Source: a virus
IMG/VR virus record: IMGVR_UViG_3300024999_000034
Coordinates: 1-64,000 of that record
DNA length: 64,000 bases
Reading direction: 5' to 3' (one strand)
Shown: in pieces, positions 35,278 through 44,488 of the stretch
Position numbering within the stretch: the first letter of the stretch is position 1
Layout: the number at the start of each line of letters is the position of its first letter
Made by a program: the position numbers and the translations under genes
The notes under the pieces: generated by a model
Told to the model about the DNA's origin: nothing
Databases searched by the model: none
The model's input: only the letters and a program-made list of their open reading frames with translations

Positions 35278-35451
35278 TCAATATGTATTGTAACTATGAA
35301 TCAACTTCTTATTATTACATTCTTCACAAACTAAATGTACCCAATGCTCTGCAAAACTATCGTCTCCATAATAATTAAATTTTTCAATATGTTTAATTGA
35401 AGTAGAATTGCTGTGACAATTTTTGCATTCAATATGAAAACCAATTTCCAT
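35278..35451 (-). CDS. Small zinc-finger-like protein
   Basis: ATG 35451 (MEIGFHIECKNCHSNSTSI) is chosen because the upstream ATG 35484 overlaps the promoter -10 element. The 57-aa product has HIECKNCH and HLVCEECNNKK, a probable zinc ribbon. It is the first gene behind its own sigma-A promoter. Confidence 0.65.
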   Translation of the reverse strand: MEIGFHIECKNCHSNSTSIKHIEKFNYYGDDSFAEHWVHLVCEECNNKKLIHSYNTY

Positions 35452-35482
35452 TTGTTTCTTTTCACCACCTCTCCTTGTATTC

Positions 35483-35512
35483 ATTATACCATATTACTTA
35501 TTGAATTGTCAA
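35483..35512 (-). promoter_or_regulatory. Sigma-A type promoter
   Basis: On the minus strand TTGACA (35512-35507) and TATAAT (35488-35483) are spaced 18 bp. It drives the zinc-finger gene at 35278-35451 and those below it. Confidence 0.85.
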
Positions 35513-35558
35513 ATATTTATTTTACTATTTACATTCACATAAAATTCATCCTAATCAT

Positions 35559-35795
35559 TTACTTCATTATATTAATCAATCTTCTCATATGTTCAATTGT
35601 ATCAAATAAATCCTTTAACATATCTATTCCATCTGCTCTATTAATAGCACCATATCTTTTACATAAATTTGCAAACTCACAATATTCTAGACTATCTTGT
35701 TTGCATTCCATGCATTTATTAGGATTTTCTTCATCTTCTGTGGCAGTAAATATTAGGGTTTTAAGTTTTGTTATTTCAGTTTGATTTAAGTACAT
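35559..35795 (-). CDS. Small cysteine-containing protein
   Basis: The 78-aa product starts MYLNQTEITKLKTLIFTATE behind AAGGAGGTGAAACAAA and contains CMECKQDSLEYCEFANLC, four cysteines that could bind zinc. It is the last gene of the 36-kb early block. Family not recognised. Confidence 0.6.
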   Translation of the reverse strand: MYLNQTEITKLKTLIFTATEDEENPNKCMECKQDSLEYCEFANLCKRYGAINRADGIDMLKDLFDTIEHMRRLINIMK

Positions 35796-35811
35796 TTTGT
35801 TTCACCTCCTT

Positions 35812-36171
35812 TTATCTTATTAAACTTACAAGTTTACTAAACACCAATCTTTTTATTTCTTTCCATAATTCATCACATAACTCAAAATCAGAATACTCGT
35901 ATTCTCTAAAAATATGTTCTCTAAATCCATCAATAATAACCGCTAGTGCAATAGTATTATGTTTTTCTAACGATTCAATCATAGTACCTATGGTAATCTG
36001 ACTTACAATTTCTTCAATAGCGTCATTTACATCTCTTGCTGATTGGTCAAACATCAACATACCTTTTATTTGTGCTACAAAATCAATTCTAAATAATTTT
36101 CCTAATTCACAAATAGGTAATGGTTCTAATCCAATTTCTTGTAATTGTCTTACAGTAATATGTTGTTTCAT
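35812..36171 (-). CDS. Hypothetical protein
   Basis: The 119-aa product begins MKQHITVRQLQEIGLEPLP, which resembles an HTH-like start, and is otherwise helical. It has a GGGAGGATT site and lies 3 nt from the gene above, in a compact run of small genes. Confidence 0.6.
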   Translation of the reverse strand: MKQHITVRQLQEIGLEPLPICELGKLFRIDFVAQIKGMLMFDQSARDVNDAIEEIVSQITIGTMIESLEKHNTIALAVIIDGFREHIFREYEYSDFELCDELWKEIKRLVFSKLVSLIR

Positions 36172-36174
36172 TAT

Positions 36175-36507
36175 TTAATCCTCCCTCCCTAATCTACTAA
36201 CTCTATCAATCATTTGGTAAACAAACTCTTTCTTGCCCATATATCCATATTGCTCAATTGTTTTCTTTACTCCATCAAAATTATCTTGCTCAACATCAAA
36301 AACTATATTAAGAAGAATATTTAATAAATCAAGTACACTTTGTCTATCTCCTACGTCTAGATTATTGCCATAGTTTTTAATAGTATTTTTACATAATGTT
36401 ATTAATTTTAAAGCATCATCGCTTACTAAAAATCCTGCTTTTGTGACATTTACTTCAATATTATCTAATGATTGTAGTGCGTGTTTAATGTAATTGTTTT
36501 TATCCAT
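36175..36507 (-). CDS. Hypothetical helical protein
   Basis: The 110-aa product (MDKNNYIKHALQSLDNIEV...) is helical and acidic with no recognised motif. It has an AAGGAGAGA site that overlaps the end of the preceding gene, so the two are coupled. Confidence 0.6.
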   Translation of the reverse strand: MDKNNYIKHALQSLDNIEVNVTKAGFLVSDDALKLITLCKNTIKNYGNNLDVGDRQSVLDLLNILLNIVFDVEQDNFDGVKKTIEQYGYMGKKEFVYQMIDRVSRLGRED

Positions 36508-36511
36508 GTTA

Positions 36512-36760
36512 CTATCTCTCCTTATTAATTAATGGTATAGCTAAATTTAGTTCAATGATAAGAACCCCTCTACGGATGGAAATTATATTGGCATCTTCTA
36601 AAATATCTAGTATATTTCTATCTAAATCATAAAAATTTCTAACTTCATACCATTCTGGATCGCTTCTTTCGAGTAAGGTTCTTATTACATTTAACTCTTT
36701 TTCATTAAATTCGATAGTATGTATTGTTTTGCCATATTCTGTTATATATGTATCTTTCAT
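36512..36760 (-). CDS. Hypothetical protein
   Basis: The 82-aa product starts MKDTYITEYGKTIHTIEFNE behind AAGGAGAGAATATT and ends LNLAIPLINKER followed by TAG. It has a helix-strand pattern but no recognised family. Confidence 0.6.
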   Translation of the reverse strand: MKDTYITEYGKTIHTIEFNEKELNVIRTLLERSDPEWYEVRNFYDLDRNILDILEDANIISIRRGVLIIELNLAIPLINKER

Positions 36761-36794
36761 AATATTCTCTCCTTATCCTAATAAATTTATTTCA

Positions 36795-37028
36795 TTACAT
36801 CCAAAAGAAATTATCTTTATACCATTCACCTATATAATTTAATCTATTTGCTATACAAGTTGGGCAAAGCAATCCTGCATCCTCATGTAAAGTAGGATTA
36901 ATTAATCCCCATAAATGATTTGGTATTATTAAATCTGGAAACTCACCATATTTCATTCTACAATCATAGCAACATCCTTGTGGTCTTTCGTTGTCATTGT
37001 ATTTCCATTTGTGTTTGTAATTGTTCAA
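36795..37028 (-). CDS. Small zinc-finger protein (CCxxC / CxxC)
   Basis: A TTG start at 37028 follows GGGAGGTG. The 77-aa product has GCCYDCRMKYGEFPDLIIPN and LLCPTCIANRL, which fits an HNH-like or treble-clef zinc fold, but the catalytic His motif is absent. Confidence 0.6.
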   Translation of the reverse strand: MNNYKHKWKYNDNERPQGCCYDCRMKYGEFPDLIIPNHLWGLINPTLHEDAGLLCPTCIANRLNYIGEWYKDNFFWM

Positions 37029-37108
37029 TTTTATTTATTTCACCTCCCTTTTACATCGTACAATTGTATAAATCCTTCATCTTATTTTTATATTAGTATT
37101 TATAATTG

Positions 37109-37363
37109 TTATTTACTTTCTTTATATTTATTGCAATCTTTAATAATTTGAATATTAATTTGCTTAATATTTTTACAATAGTTTTTAGGCCGTAATATAA
37201 ATTGCTGAATGTGTTCCAATACAAAGTAATGTCCTTTTTGATACCATTTACCAAGACCTATAAATTTTAAAGGATAGTAAGGTAAATAAGTTATAAAATA
37301 CAATATATAAGCAGGAACAACAACTAAAATTATGTACCACGTAGGGAATGGATTAAAAAACAT
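37109..37363 (-). CDS. Small membrane protein
   Basis: ATG 37363 (MFFNPFPTWYIILVVVPAYI) follows AAAGGAGGTAAAATAC. One or two transmembrane segments (WYIILVVVPAYILYFITYLP) are followed by a basic cytoplasmic tail. The open frame continues 40 codons upstream, but that part contains the promoter region and is unlikely to be translated. Possible role in host takeover or superinfection exclusion; not shown. Confidence 0.65.
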   Translation of the reverse strand: MFFNPFPTWYIILVVVPAYILYFITYLPYYPLKFIGLGKWYQKGHYFVLEHIQQFILRPKNYCKNIKQINIQIIKDCNKYKESK

Positions 37364-37473
37364 GTATTTTACCTCCTTTGTGTTTATTTTATTGTTGGAT
37401 TTTGAGGAAGGGATAGGTATATTTGAGTAAGATGTTTTGATGTGTAAAATATACCCTCGTACCTCTTGTATAT

Positions 37474-37502
37474 ATTGTAACATTTTTTGGTGTGGAAGTC
37501 AA
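37474..37502 (-). promoter_or_regulatory. Sigma-A type promoter
   Basis: TTGACT (37502-37497) and TACAAT (37479-37474) are spaced 17 bp on the minus strand, upstream of the membrane protein gene. Confidence 0.75.
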
Positions 37503-37515
37503 GGATATTTATTTA

Positions 37516-38910
37516 TTAATTTATACGTGGTTGAGAAGACATTGCTTCATAATCTTCTTTATACATCCATTTGAAACCTCCTGCCGTTTTATCATTATTA
37601 TGTTTCCAACAACAATAACTAATATTATTAATATCTAATTCTCTTTCCGTTTGTGCAATACCATCCCATTCTTTTATAAACTCATTGTCTTTAGATAATT
37701 GAATTATCTTTCTTCTGTTTTTATTGTAATCACAAAGTCCTAATTCTACACCTTTATTAAGATATGAAACAACTGTAGTATTAGCCAATTCCATTATTTT
37801 TGCTATCTTTGGACTACTTTTTATACCGCTATTCCAATGATCACAAGCTGTTTTAATTAATACTTTATTAACATACTCCTCACATTTACCCCAATCTATA
37901 ATAGATAAGTCAAATAAATCATTTAATTTACTTTGCATAATATTGTCCTTTATAAAATCCATATTACTTTTCAGACAATCAATTCTTATTACTTCTATGC
38001 CTTTCTCATTTGAAAAAGCATCTCTTATTTCATCATATTCTTTAGTTTCTTGTGCTGATTGTTTAGTTAATGTATTAGTATTCCCATGTCCAAGACGACC
38101 ATCCATTTCTAAATCATATTTTACATTGTTAAATTCAAAATAAAAATCAAATCTATAATCATGAAAATTGTATTCAGGTATAAAATCAACCCCTAACTGC
38201 TCTAATAAACTAAATCCAACCTTGTTGCCAAAAGATATCTTATCTCCGCATCTTGGACAACTAAATCCAAAAACAATTAAATTATGAGGAACATAAGACT
38301 TTTCATATCCACAATCTGGGCAAACATATATTTTATACTTATCACTTCCTTGAGTCATTTCATAACCTTCTTGTGGATTTTTAAGTAGTTTTGCTATATT
38401 GGGATGGGTTGCCCATAAGTCGTTATATCCAATTAAAATCTTTTTTGAAGGAACACAGCATACATTACAACCCTTACCATTATTTAAATCATTTTCACGT
38501 AGTTTGTCTTCGTTTCCACATTTTAAACATTTATATGTATAACCTTTTACATTATTTGTCGTATTAGATATTTTAATATGTTCTAATATCTGTATATCAC
38601 TAAATTTTAGATTAATTATATCACCAATATTATGTCTATAATCTGTTACAACCTTACTTAGCAAATTTCCTATTGCACATGTTGAAAACGCATATGCATT
38701 TATATGTACAATTCTATCATTGTATTTAACCTCTAAATAATTCTGACCTGATTTTTTATATTGATTAATTATTTCTGCCTCTCCCTCAATATCATCATAT
38801 ATAAACTTAACACTATATCCAATACTTTTATTCCAATCTATACATTCTTTATTTATGTTAGCACCAAAACCCATTTTCTTTGGCAATTCTTCTAAAAATA
38901 CTTTTTTCAT
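37516..38910 (-). CDS. EDxHD-type homing-endonuclease-like protein (paralogue 1)
   Basis: The 464-aa protein has an N-terminal domain (CIDWNKSIGYSVKFIY), zinc modules (YKCLKCGNED...GCNVCC, VCPDCGYE...CPRCGD), and a nuclease core (YRFDFYFEFNNVKYDL, then EMDGRLGHG and GIEVIRIDC). An HTH (ANTTVVSYLNKGVELGLCD) and a NUMOD1-type C terminus (IIQLSKDNEFIKEWDGIAQT) follow. The same architecture recurs at 62434-63882. It is inserted between the promoter at 37.5 kb and the helicase gene. Confidence 0.75.
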   Translation of the reverse strand: MKKVFLEELPKKMGFGANINKECIDWNKSIGYSVKFIYDDIEGEAEIINQYKKSGQNYLEVKYNDRIVHINAYAFSTCAIGNLLSKVVTDYRHNIGDIINLKFSDIQILEHIKISNTTNNVKGYTYKCLKCGNEDKLRENDLNNGKGCNVCCVPSKKILIGYNDLWATHPNIAKLLKNPQEGYEMTQGSDKYKIYVCPDCGYEKSYVPHNLIVFGFSCPRCGDKISFGNKVGFSLLEQLGVDFIPEYNFHDYRFDFYFEFNNVKYDLEMDGRLGHGNTNTLTKQSAQETKEYDEIRDAFSNEKGIEVIRIDCLKSNMDFIKDNIMQSKLNDLFDLSIIDWGKCEEYVNKVLIKTACDHWNSGIKSSPKIAKIMELANTTVVSYLNKGVELGLCDYNKNRRKIIQLSKDNEFIKEWDGIAQTERELDINNISYCCWKHNNDKTAGGFKWMYKEDYEAMSSQPRIN

Positions 38911-38915
38911 TAATT

Positions 38916-40751
38916 CTATTCCTCCTCTTTATTATTTAAATCAATATCATTTATTACATTATGTAATTCGTGTCCTATGTCTTTATATCTCATTAGCAAA
39001 TATCTTTTAATACTATCGCTGAGTTCTATTTGGTCCTTACAACGACTTATTGCAACATATATGATAAAAATTTCCTCTGATATATCTTTTTTAGCTTTCT
39101 TTTTATCATTATCATTAAAATCCTCTTCTTTTTTAAGATATTTATTTCTATAAGTAACTTCTAAATCTAGATGATCATTACTAATATAAACAGGAATGTC
39201 TATAGTAAGACCTTTCGCCTTGTGACATGTCGAAAATATAATATCCGCTTTACTCTTATCTGTTACAGTATTATTTTTTATTCCATCTACAATATCAATA
39301 ATTCTACTTCCATATTTATCTACCATTCTTATTAAAGATAATATCTCGATATCCTCAATTTCCTCTGAATATTTTTTCATGGCCTCAAAATTATCAAATT
39401 TAGCAAATAATTTATTTTTGGTAGGATGCCCTTGACTAAAATAGTAACATTGTTTCAATGACTCGAAGGAATAAGATGAAAAACCTCCAACAAAGAAAAG
39501 TTTCTTATTTTTATCTTCATATAAAGCATCAGCTATTTCTGCAAATATGTATGCATTGGTTCTACACAAACAAGCATATGGTTTAGATTTATCTATATGA
39601 TCCACAATTGTTTGTTTAGTATTAAATCCTTTCATCTTAATATCATCACCAATGAAGTCTGAGATGATAAGATTTTCTATATGAGCAATGTTGTTAGATA
39701 CTCTAAATGATGTTGTGAGTTTGTATTCTTTTGCATCAAACATAGGCATGATATTCACAGCATTTTTCCAACCATAAATTTTTTGATAAGGGTCTCCAAC
39801 CACACAGATGCCCTTTACATTAGAATTTTTAAGTATATCAAACATCATAATTGACGAATCTTGACACTCATCAAGAAGAATAATGTCGTATTTACTCGAT
39901 AAATCAGTTTTACTAAGATGGAACATCTTCAAATAATCATCGTGTGAAATTTTGATACTGTTTTTATATTTCTTTTTTAATTCCCATAATCTAGTACAAC
40001 AAGATAATATCCTATCTCTCATCTTATCTTCTTTAAATATCTCTAATTCTTCAAATTCTTGAGCAGACGATAAAACATAGGCAGTCATCATAGCATTAAT
40101 TTTAACTGCTAATTCCATTTCCCTATCCCAATTTAGATTTAAATCTTTTATAATATCAACTACTCCATAATTAAAGGTTAATTTATCTTTATAGAATTTT
40201 CCACAGTAAAAATAAGCTAGTGAATGTATTGTACGAATTTCTGTTCCTTTCTGTGATTTAAATAATTCTTGACTCTCTATTTGCATAGATTTATTATACA
40301 CTAAATATAATATCTTTTTAAATGGTCTACTTTTGGCATAGTAATACAAAGTCGTTGATTTACTTGAACCCGTTAACGCACTAACCTTAACCCTATCCTC
40401 TGTACTAAAGATAATATCCTTCTGTTCCTTCGTCAACCAATATCCATCTTCTGACATATAATCAGACATTTCTACTTCTACATCATCAAATTGTTTATTA
40501 TAAAATTCTGTAGATAATACATTTGATTCTGATTGTTGGAATATTGTTTTATCTTCTTTTATTATGAGTTTCATTTTTGCTTCGCAATTACTTACATTGG
40601 ATTCAGTATCTTTAGCATGAGAGTAAAATTGTTTTTGCGCACCAAAGTTTCTAATTAAAATTTCATGGCAAACAGGACATGTATAAATATTATTAGATGT
40701 TGACTCTATGATATCTACAAGTTTATTATTTTGGTCATACGCTTTTTTCAT
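38916..40751 (-). CDS. Superfamily 1 (UvrD/Rep-like) DNA helicase with N-terminal zinc finger
   Basis: The 611-aa protein starts with a zinc module (YTCPVCHEILIRNFGAQKQF...C). It has a Q motif (LTKEQKDIIF, residue 106), Walker A ALTGSSKSTT (125-134), Walker B IILLDECQDSS, motif III GDPYQKIYGW, motif IV TSFRVSNN, and motifs V/VI TCHKAKGLT and IIYVAISRCK. It unwinds DNA during replication or repair. Neighbouring replication-type genes support a role at the fork. Confidence 0.88.
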   Translation of the reverse strand: MKKAYDQNNKLVDIIESTSNNIYTCPVCHEILIRNFGAQKQFYSHAKDTESNVSNCEAKMKLIIKEDKTIFQQSESNVLSTEFYNKQFDDVEVEMSDYMSEDGYWLTKEQKDIIFSTEDRVKVSALTGSSKSTTLYYYAKSRPFKKILYLVYNKSMQIESQELFKSQKGTEIRTIHSLAYFYCGKFYKDKLTFNYGVVDIIKDLNLNWDREMELAVKINAMMTAYVLSSAQEFEELEIFKEDKMRDRILSCCTRLWELKKKYKNSIKISHDDYLKMFHLSKTDLSSKYDIILLDECQDSSIMMFDILKNSNVKGICVVGDPYQKIYGWKNAVNIMPMFDAKEYKLTTSFRVSNNIAHIENLIISDFIGDDIKMKGFNTKQTIVDHIDKSKPYACLCRTNAYIFAEIADALYEDKNKKLFFVGGFSSYSFESLKQCYYFSQGHPTKNKLFAKFDNFEAMKKYSEEIEDIEILSLIRMVDKYGSRIIDIVDGIKNNTVTDKSKADIIFSTCHKAKGLTIDIPVYISNDHLDLEVTYRNKYLKKEEDFNDNDKKKAKKDISEEIFIIYVAISRCKDQIELSDSIKRYLLMRYKDIGHELHNVINDIDLNNKEEE

Positions 40752-41153
40752 TTATTTTATTTCTCCTTCAAATTCATTTTCCATATTATTTATCATAATT
40801 ATATTCATTGGTTTATCAATCTCATATACATTACACTTAAACAATTCCTTAATGTTTTTATTAAACATATTTTTAAAATCCGCACCACTCTTTTCACAAT
40901 GTAACTCTGTAATCTCATCAGTAGTAAGAACACTCTTATGTATCATAGTAAGTCCTTTATTTGCATTACTCTTATCTTTAGCAACCATTGATACACTATA
41001 GCAATCATCAAATCTCCAAGACTTAGGTTTAAGTATCATTGCAAACATTCCATCTTTTGTTTCTACAGCCAAAGTAATATCTTCGTCAGATTTCATAATT
41101 TTAACAAATTTTGATACGGTTTTTATTTCATTAAATTTATTATAATATAGCAT
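40752..41153 (-). CDS. Hypothetical protein coupled to helicase and replication genes
   Basis: The 133-aa product starts at ATG 41153, which overlaps the stop of the preceding gene (TAATG). It is followed directly by the helicase gene. Sequence such as SDEDITLAVETKDGMFAMIL suggests a small beta-rich fold. No family recognised. Confidence 0.65.
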   Translation of the reverse strand: MLYYNKFNEIKTVSKFVKIMKSDEDITLAVETKDGMFAMILKPKSWRFDDCYSVSMVAKDKSNANKGLTMIHKSVLTTDEITELHCEKSGADFKNMFNKNIKELFKCNVYEIDKPMNIIMINNMENEFEGEIK

Positions 41154-42496
41154 TATTCATCATCCTCTTCTCTTTTGTTTCTTTCATTCAATTCATCCTC
41201 AATCTGTTGTAAAACATCTATAGGTATTTGTGCATGATTTAAATCTTCTATTTCTTGAAATGCTTTTTGTTCTTCAATTGTGAGTGGCTGTTTATATTCT
41301 AATGCTTTCTTTTTCAGTAATAATGTTTCAAGTTCTTCTATGGTAAAATCATCAATGGATTTTTCGGCATTATTTATCTTTTGTTGAATACTTCTTCTCA
41401 TATTAGATATTGATTTATTAGTATGAATCAACCCCTTCTTGCTAACTTCTAATTTTAATTGTCTATTAAAATTGTCTTTTGCATAATATTTACCTATGTA
41501 TGTTGTGCAATATTTGTATTCAGTAGTTAGATAATCATTATTATAAACTATTAAATTAAGTTCATTTTGCAAAACATTATTGTATCCTTGGATAGTTCTT
41601 GAATCTGTAACCAAACCATTTAATTGATTCTGAGTTAAATAACCAAAGTTTTTACTATTACTTGATACTCTACAACAAGCAATAAAATATCTAATCAGAC
41701 TAAATTTGTTAGAATTATTATGCTGTAAATATTTAAATATACAGTTTATATCTCTATCAAAAACTTTAAAATACGAAGATATAGGTATGGTTGAAAGTTC
41801 TACTAAGAATAAAGTGTTTTTATTTTTGATGATTGATTTAATAGTAAATTTTATATTATTTTTATCATAATTCTCATCACATAGGTTATATACTTTAGCA
41901 ATATAACCTTTATTTTCTAATCCAATTAAAGAGTTTTTAATCGTAGCAACTAAATTTCTATTATTAGAAACATCTACTCTCATATAATCACATATCATTT
42001 GGACTGAGCACAATGAACATGATGTACGCTCATTATAATTTCTCAATAATAAAATCAATATTGTAATTTCTTCATTAGTAATACTTGTGTCATCATAAAT
42101 ATCGTTCGGTAATTTAATGAAACTATTTACTAATAAAGGCAATTTATCTTGCTCTGCTTTAAGTATTTTATCTAGAGTCTTTTCTATATTATAACCAGTG
42201 TTTATAGAATCATAATGATTAATACACATATTCTCAATTTTTATCAATTCGGTAGATTCTCTAAGTCCTAATTCTACTTCCTCAGTAATATCTTCCAATA
42301 CTTCAAATGTGAAGCAATCCTCACCAAATCCGTTTCAATCTTCTTGTAATTTATAGTTGTAATGATTATTATTGTCGAGGTATCTTCTATGTGTTTTCCA
42401 ACGATTATTAACATCAATGCTTTTGCCGATATAAACTTTTCCATTCTTAGTATTAGTTATTTTATAAACACCAACTATTTTATTTAACTTAATCAT
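41153..42496 (-). pseudogene. GIY-YIG nuclease fused to a winged-helix replication-type protein, with in-frame TGA
   Basis: ATG 42496 follows AAGAAGGAGTTAAGTAAAT. The frame reads MIKLNKIVGVYKITNTKNGK, VYIGKSIDVNNRWKTH and LQED, then TGA at 42337-42335 (codon 54), then NGFGEDCFTFEVLEDITEE, with the catalytic Glu region ELGLRESTELIKIE. The TGA replaces the Trp usual in this motif. After the GIY-YIG domain (about residues 8-110) the protein continues for 330 residues with a winged-helix-like region (SVQMICDYMRVDVSNNR...) and an acidic tail. Total length 447 codons if read through. The downstream part alone has only a poor TTG start at 42298. Confidence 0.7.
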
Positions 42497-42599
42497 ATTT
42501 ACTTAACTCCTTCTTATTCTAAAAATTTATTTTTAACACCCTTTTACCTTTACATGCATTTCAGCCATTTTACCAATTTATAGATTTCTAATACATAGA

Positions 42600-42802
42600 C
42601 CCTAATGACCATTTTGGACGTTTTTATAGGCATACGATAGAACATAGTATCTACTAGGCTTACAAGGTTTTAAATGATATAATAATACCCTATAATCTCA
42701 TACATAGGTTTTCATGTATGCCTAAGAATTGAACCAAAGTGGTCATTAGGGTGGCGTTACGTATGCCTAAATTTTGAGCCTTTTTGTCATTTTTATAGGC
42801 AT
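42600..42802. repeat. Inverted and direct repeats of the candidate origin
   Basis: A 12-bp inverted repeat CCCTAATGACCA/TGGTCATTAGGG (42600-42611, 42740-42751) brackets the region. TTTTTATAGGCAT occurs at 42621-42633 and 42790-42802. The related GTATGCCTAA occurs inverted at 42716-42725 and 42761-42770. Confidence 0.75.
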
Positions 42803-42814
42803 CTAATTAGAGAG

Positions 42815-42889
42815 TTAATTCTACATTACTATTAGAGATATAATTCTACAAAATCATTAAAGATTAAATTCTACAATTTTTGGGCATAT
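42815..42889. repeat. Iteron array: three 25-bp repeats
   Basis: AATTCTACA recurs at 42817, 42842 and 42867, exactly 25 bp apart. The consensus TAATTCTACA..A..ATTAAAGAT is shared by the first two copies. This is the pattern of initiator-binding iterons. It lies between two winged-helix protein genes, the natural place for a replication origin. Confidence 0.75.
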
Positions 42890-42942
42890 AAAATACATGC
42901 GTATTTTAATACCCTATTTAAAATTTTGTTTTCTTTTGTTTC

Positions 42943-43983
42943 TTAAATTCTTATCATATTATTGCTCCTTATGTATTCATATAATTGATAATCTTCCTCC
43001 TTTAAACATTTTTCATATTGCTTAATTGTGTCTTCATAATAATATCTTATATAAAACATTTTCTTTCCTTCTATTTTATCACTTTCATTTGATAGAGCTA
43101 ATTTTTCAAATCCTTTAGATTTTATGTAATCAAATTCCTTTTGCTCTTGTTTGTTAAAAATAGGATTTAAATAATAATAAATATACTCTGGTCTTTCATA
43201 TAATTTTATTTCATATCTATTATTTCCTCCTTTAAATTTTCTTTGATGGTCATCTTCATCAATATAAGTTATTGGTTTTGATTTGTACATCTTTATTAGA
43301 TTATATTTACCATTAGATAATTTCTTTGCAAATTTACTTATTGTATCATCATATAATCCTATGTATTTAGATATTTCTTCTCTGTCTGGGAAAGCATAAT
43401 GAGTTCTATAATATAGAGGAATGATTTCACCAGTTGAGTAATTTACTTTCTCCCATGCAAGATAATAATTGTATTTAGTTAATATTACACAATAGATAGC
43501 CCATTCTGTAGGAGATAATGTAGTTATTATTTTATGTACAAATTCACAAGGTATAGGAGAATAACCATTTTTATCTATATGATCAATCAATTTATTATTA
43601 TATCCTATATAGAATTTTATTAGCTCATTATTATTTAGAGTAATAATATCCTTATCAATAATAATTACTTCATGTAATATTAGTTTTCCTAAAGCATCTT
43701 TAATTTTATTAGGTTTTAGATTTGTTTCTTCAGATATTGAATTTACAGTAGTAGAAACATATTCACTCTTTATTGCTCTAGACATTAAATACCATAGAAT
43801 ATACCAACCATCTATTGTATACTTATCCTTGATGTGTGATTCATTTATAGATTGATATTGTAATTTAATAAATCTAGTGTAGTCTATACCCCTTATATCA
43901 AATGTCTTGTCAAAGTATATGTATCTGGAATCGGTTGAGTTATAATATTGAGATAGGTCTTTTAGAGATTCTACTTTATTCAT
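42943..43983 (-). CDS. Putative replication initiator (winged-helix) protein
   Basis: The 346-aa protein starts behind AAGGAAGGAATTAAGTAAAAT. It contains two winged-helix-like segments: VSTTVNSISEETNLKPNKIK (around residue 76) and DREEISKYIGLYDDTISKFA (around residue 208). Two tandem winged helices next to iterons is the layout of plasmid and phage initiators. The iterons lie just beyond its stop. No named family was assigned. Confidence 0.55.
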   Translation of the reverse strand: MNKVESLKDLSQYYNSTDSRYIYFDKTFDIRGIDYTRFIKLQYQSINESHIKDKYTIDGWYILWYLMSRAIKSEYVSTTVNSISEETNLKPNKIKDALGKLILHEVIIIDKDIITLNNNELIKFYIGYNNKLIDHIDKNGYSPIPCEFVHKIITTLSPTEWAIYCVILTKYNYYLAWEKVNYSTGEIIPLYYRTHYAFPDREEISKYIGLYDDTISKFAKKLSNGKYNLIKMYKSKPITYIDEDDHQRKFKGGNNRYEIKLYERPEYIYYYLNPIFNKQEQKEFDYIKSKGFEKLALSNESDKIEGKKMFYIRYYYEDTIKQYEKCLKEEDYQLYEYIRSNNMIRI

Positions 43984-44016
43984 ATTTTACTTAATTCCTT
44001 CCTTATTATGTAGTTG

Positions 44017-44208
44017 TTATTTACTCCATTGATTTAGTATTGTATCTAGTTTATTATTTCTTAGAAACATCCAATAAGTTCTATTTGTTTTTGGATTTAT
44101 TCCTTTTGCTATATTTTCTATATTATGATCTCTAATGAAACGTAAAAGATTAATACTGTAGCAAAAGTAATATGGATTGTTGTTTGGAGTATTCACATTC
44201 AAATTCAT
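44017..44208 (-). CDS. Small protein resembling DUF5659
   Basis: ATG 44208 (MNLNVNTPNNNPYYFCYS) follows TTGGAGGACTTAAAA. The 63-aa product carries YSINLLRFIRDHNIENIAKG then TYWMFLRNNKLDTILNQWSK, the pattern of a small phage family. It is the first gene after the leftward promoter region. Confidence 0.6.
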   Translation of the reverse strand: MNLNVNTPNNNPYYFCYSINLLRFIRDHNIENIAKGINPKTNRTYWMFLRNNKLDTILNQWSK

Positions 44209-44283
44209 TTTTAAGTCCTCCAATATATTTTGATATTTATAATTTGATTTATTGGAATAGGATAAAAGATAACAGGGGAACGA

Positions 44284-44324
44284 AAATTAAATAAAACGAA
44301 TTGAAATTCTTATTTATTTAATTT
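44284..44324 (-). terminator. AT-only hairpin in the leader
   Basis: AAATTAAATAAA (44284-44295) pairs with TTTATTTAATTT (44313-44324). It could attenuate leftward transcription before the gene at 44208. Confidence 0.4.
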
Positions 44325-44406
44325 TATGCTACGCAGAATATATTTATTTCTCTACTTATAATACTTATGTAAAACCTGCTATATCAATAATATTAATTTG
44401 TATTTT

Positions 44407-44442
44407 TCATTGCAATAAAATCATCAATAATTTATTTTTCAT
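44407..44442 (-). CDS. Possible leader peptide
   Basis: GAGGGAGGAA stands directly in front of an ATG. The frame codes MKNKLLMILLQ and stops with TGA. It is the first thing translated behind the leftward promoter and precedes the AT-rich hairpin, so a leader peptide is possible. Spacing to the ribosome-binding site is short. Confidence 0.3.
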   Translation of the reverse strand: MKNKLLMILLQ

Positions 44443-44458
44443 TTCCTCCCTCTTACTA

Positions 44459-44488
44459 AGTATACCATAATATCAAAGACAATGTAAA
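44459..44488 (-). promoter_or_regulatory. Leftward promoter
   Basis: TTTACA (44488-44483) and TATACT (44464-44459) are spaced 18 bp on the minus strand. It is the best candidate for the leftward replication/early transcript. Confidence 0.6.

Noticed and set aside
41153-42496. Genetic-code change (TGA read as Trp throughout)
   Set aside because: The gene at 5426-5905 ends normally in TGA, other genes use TGG for Trp, and intact frames dominate. Only a local recoding or mutation is tenable.
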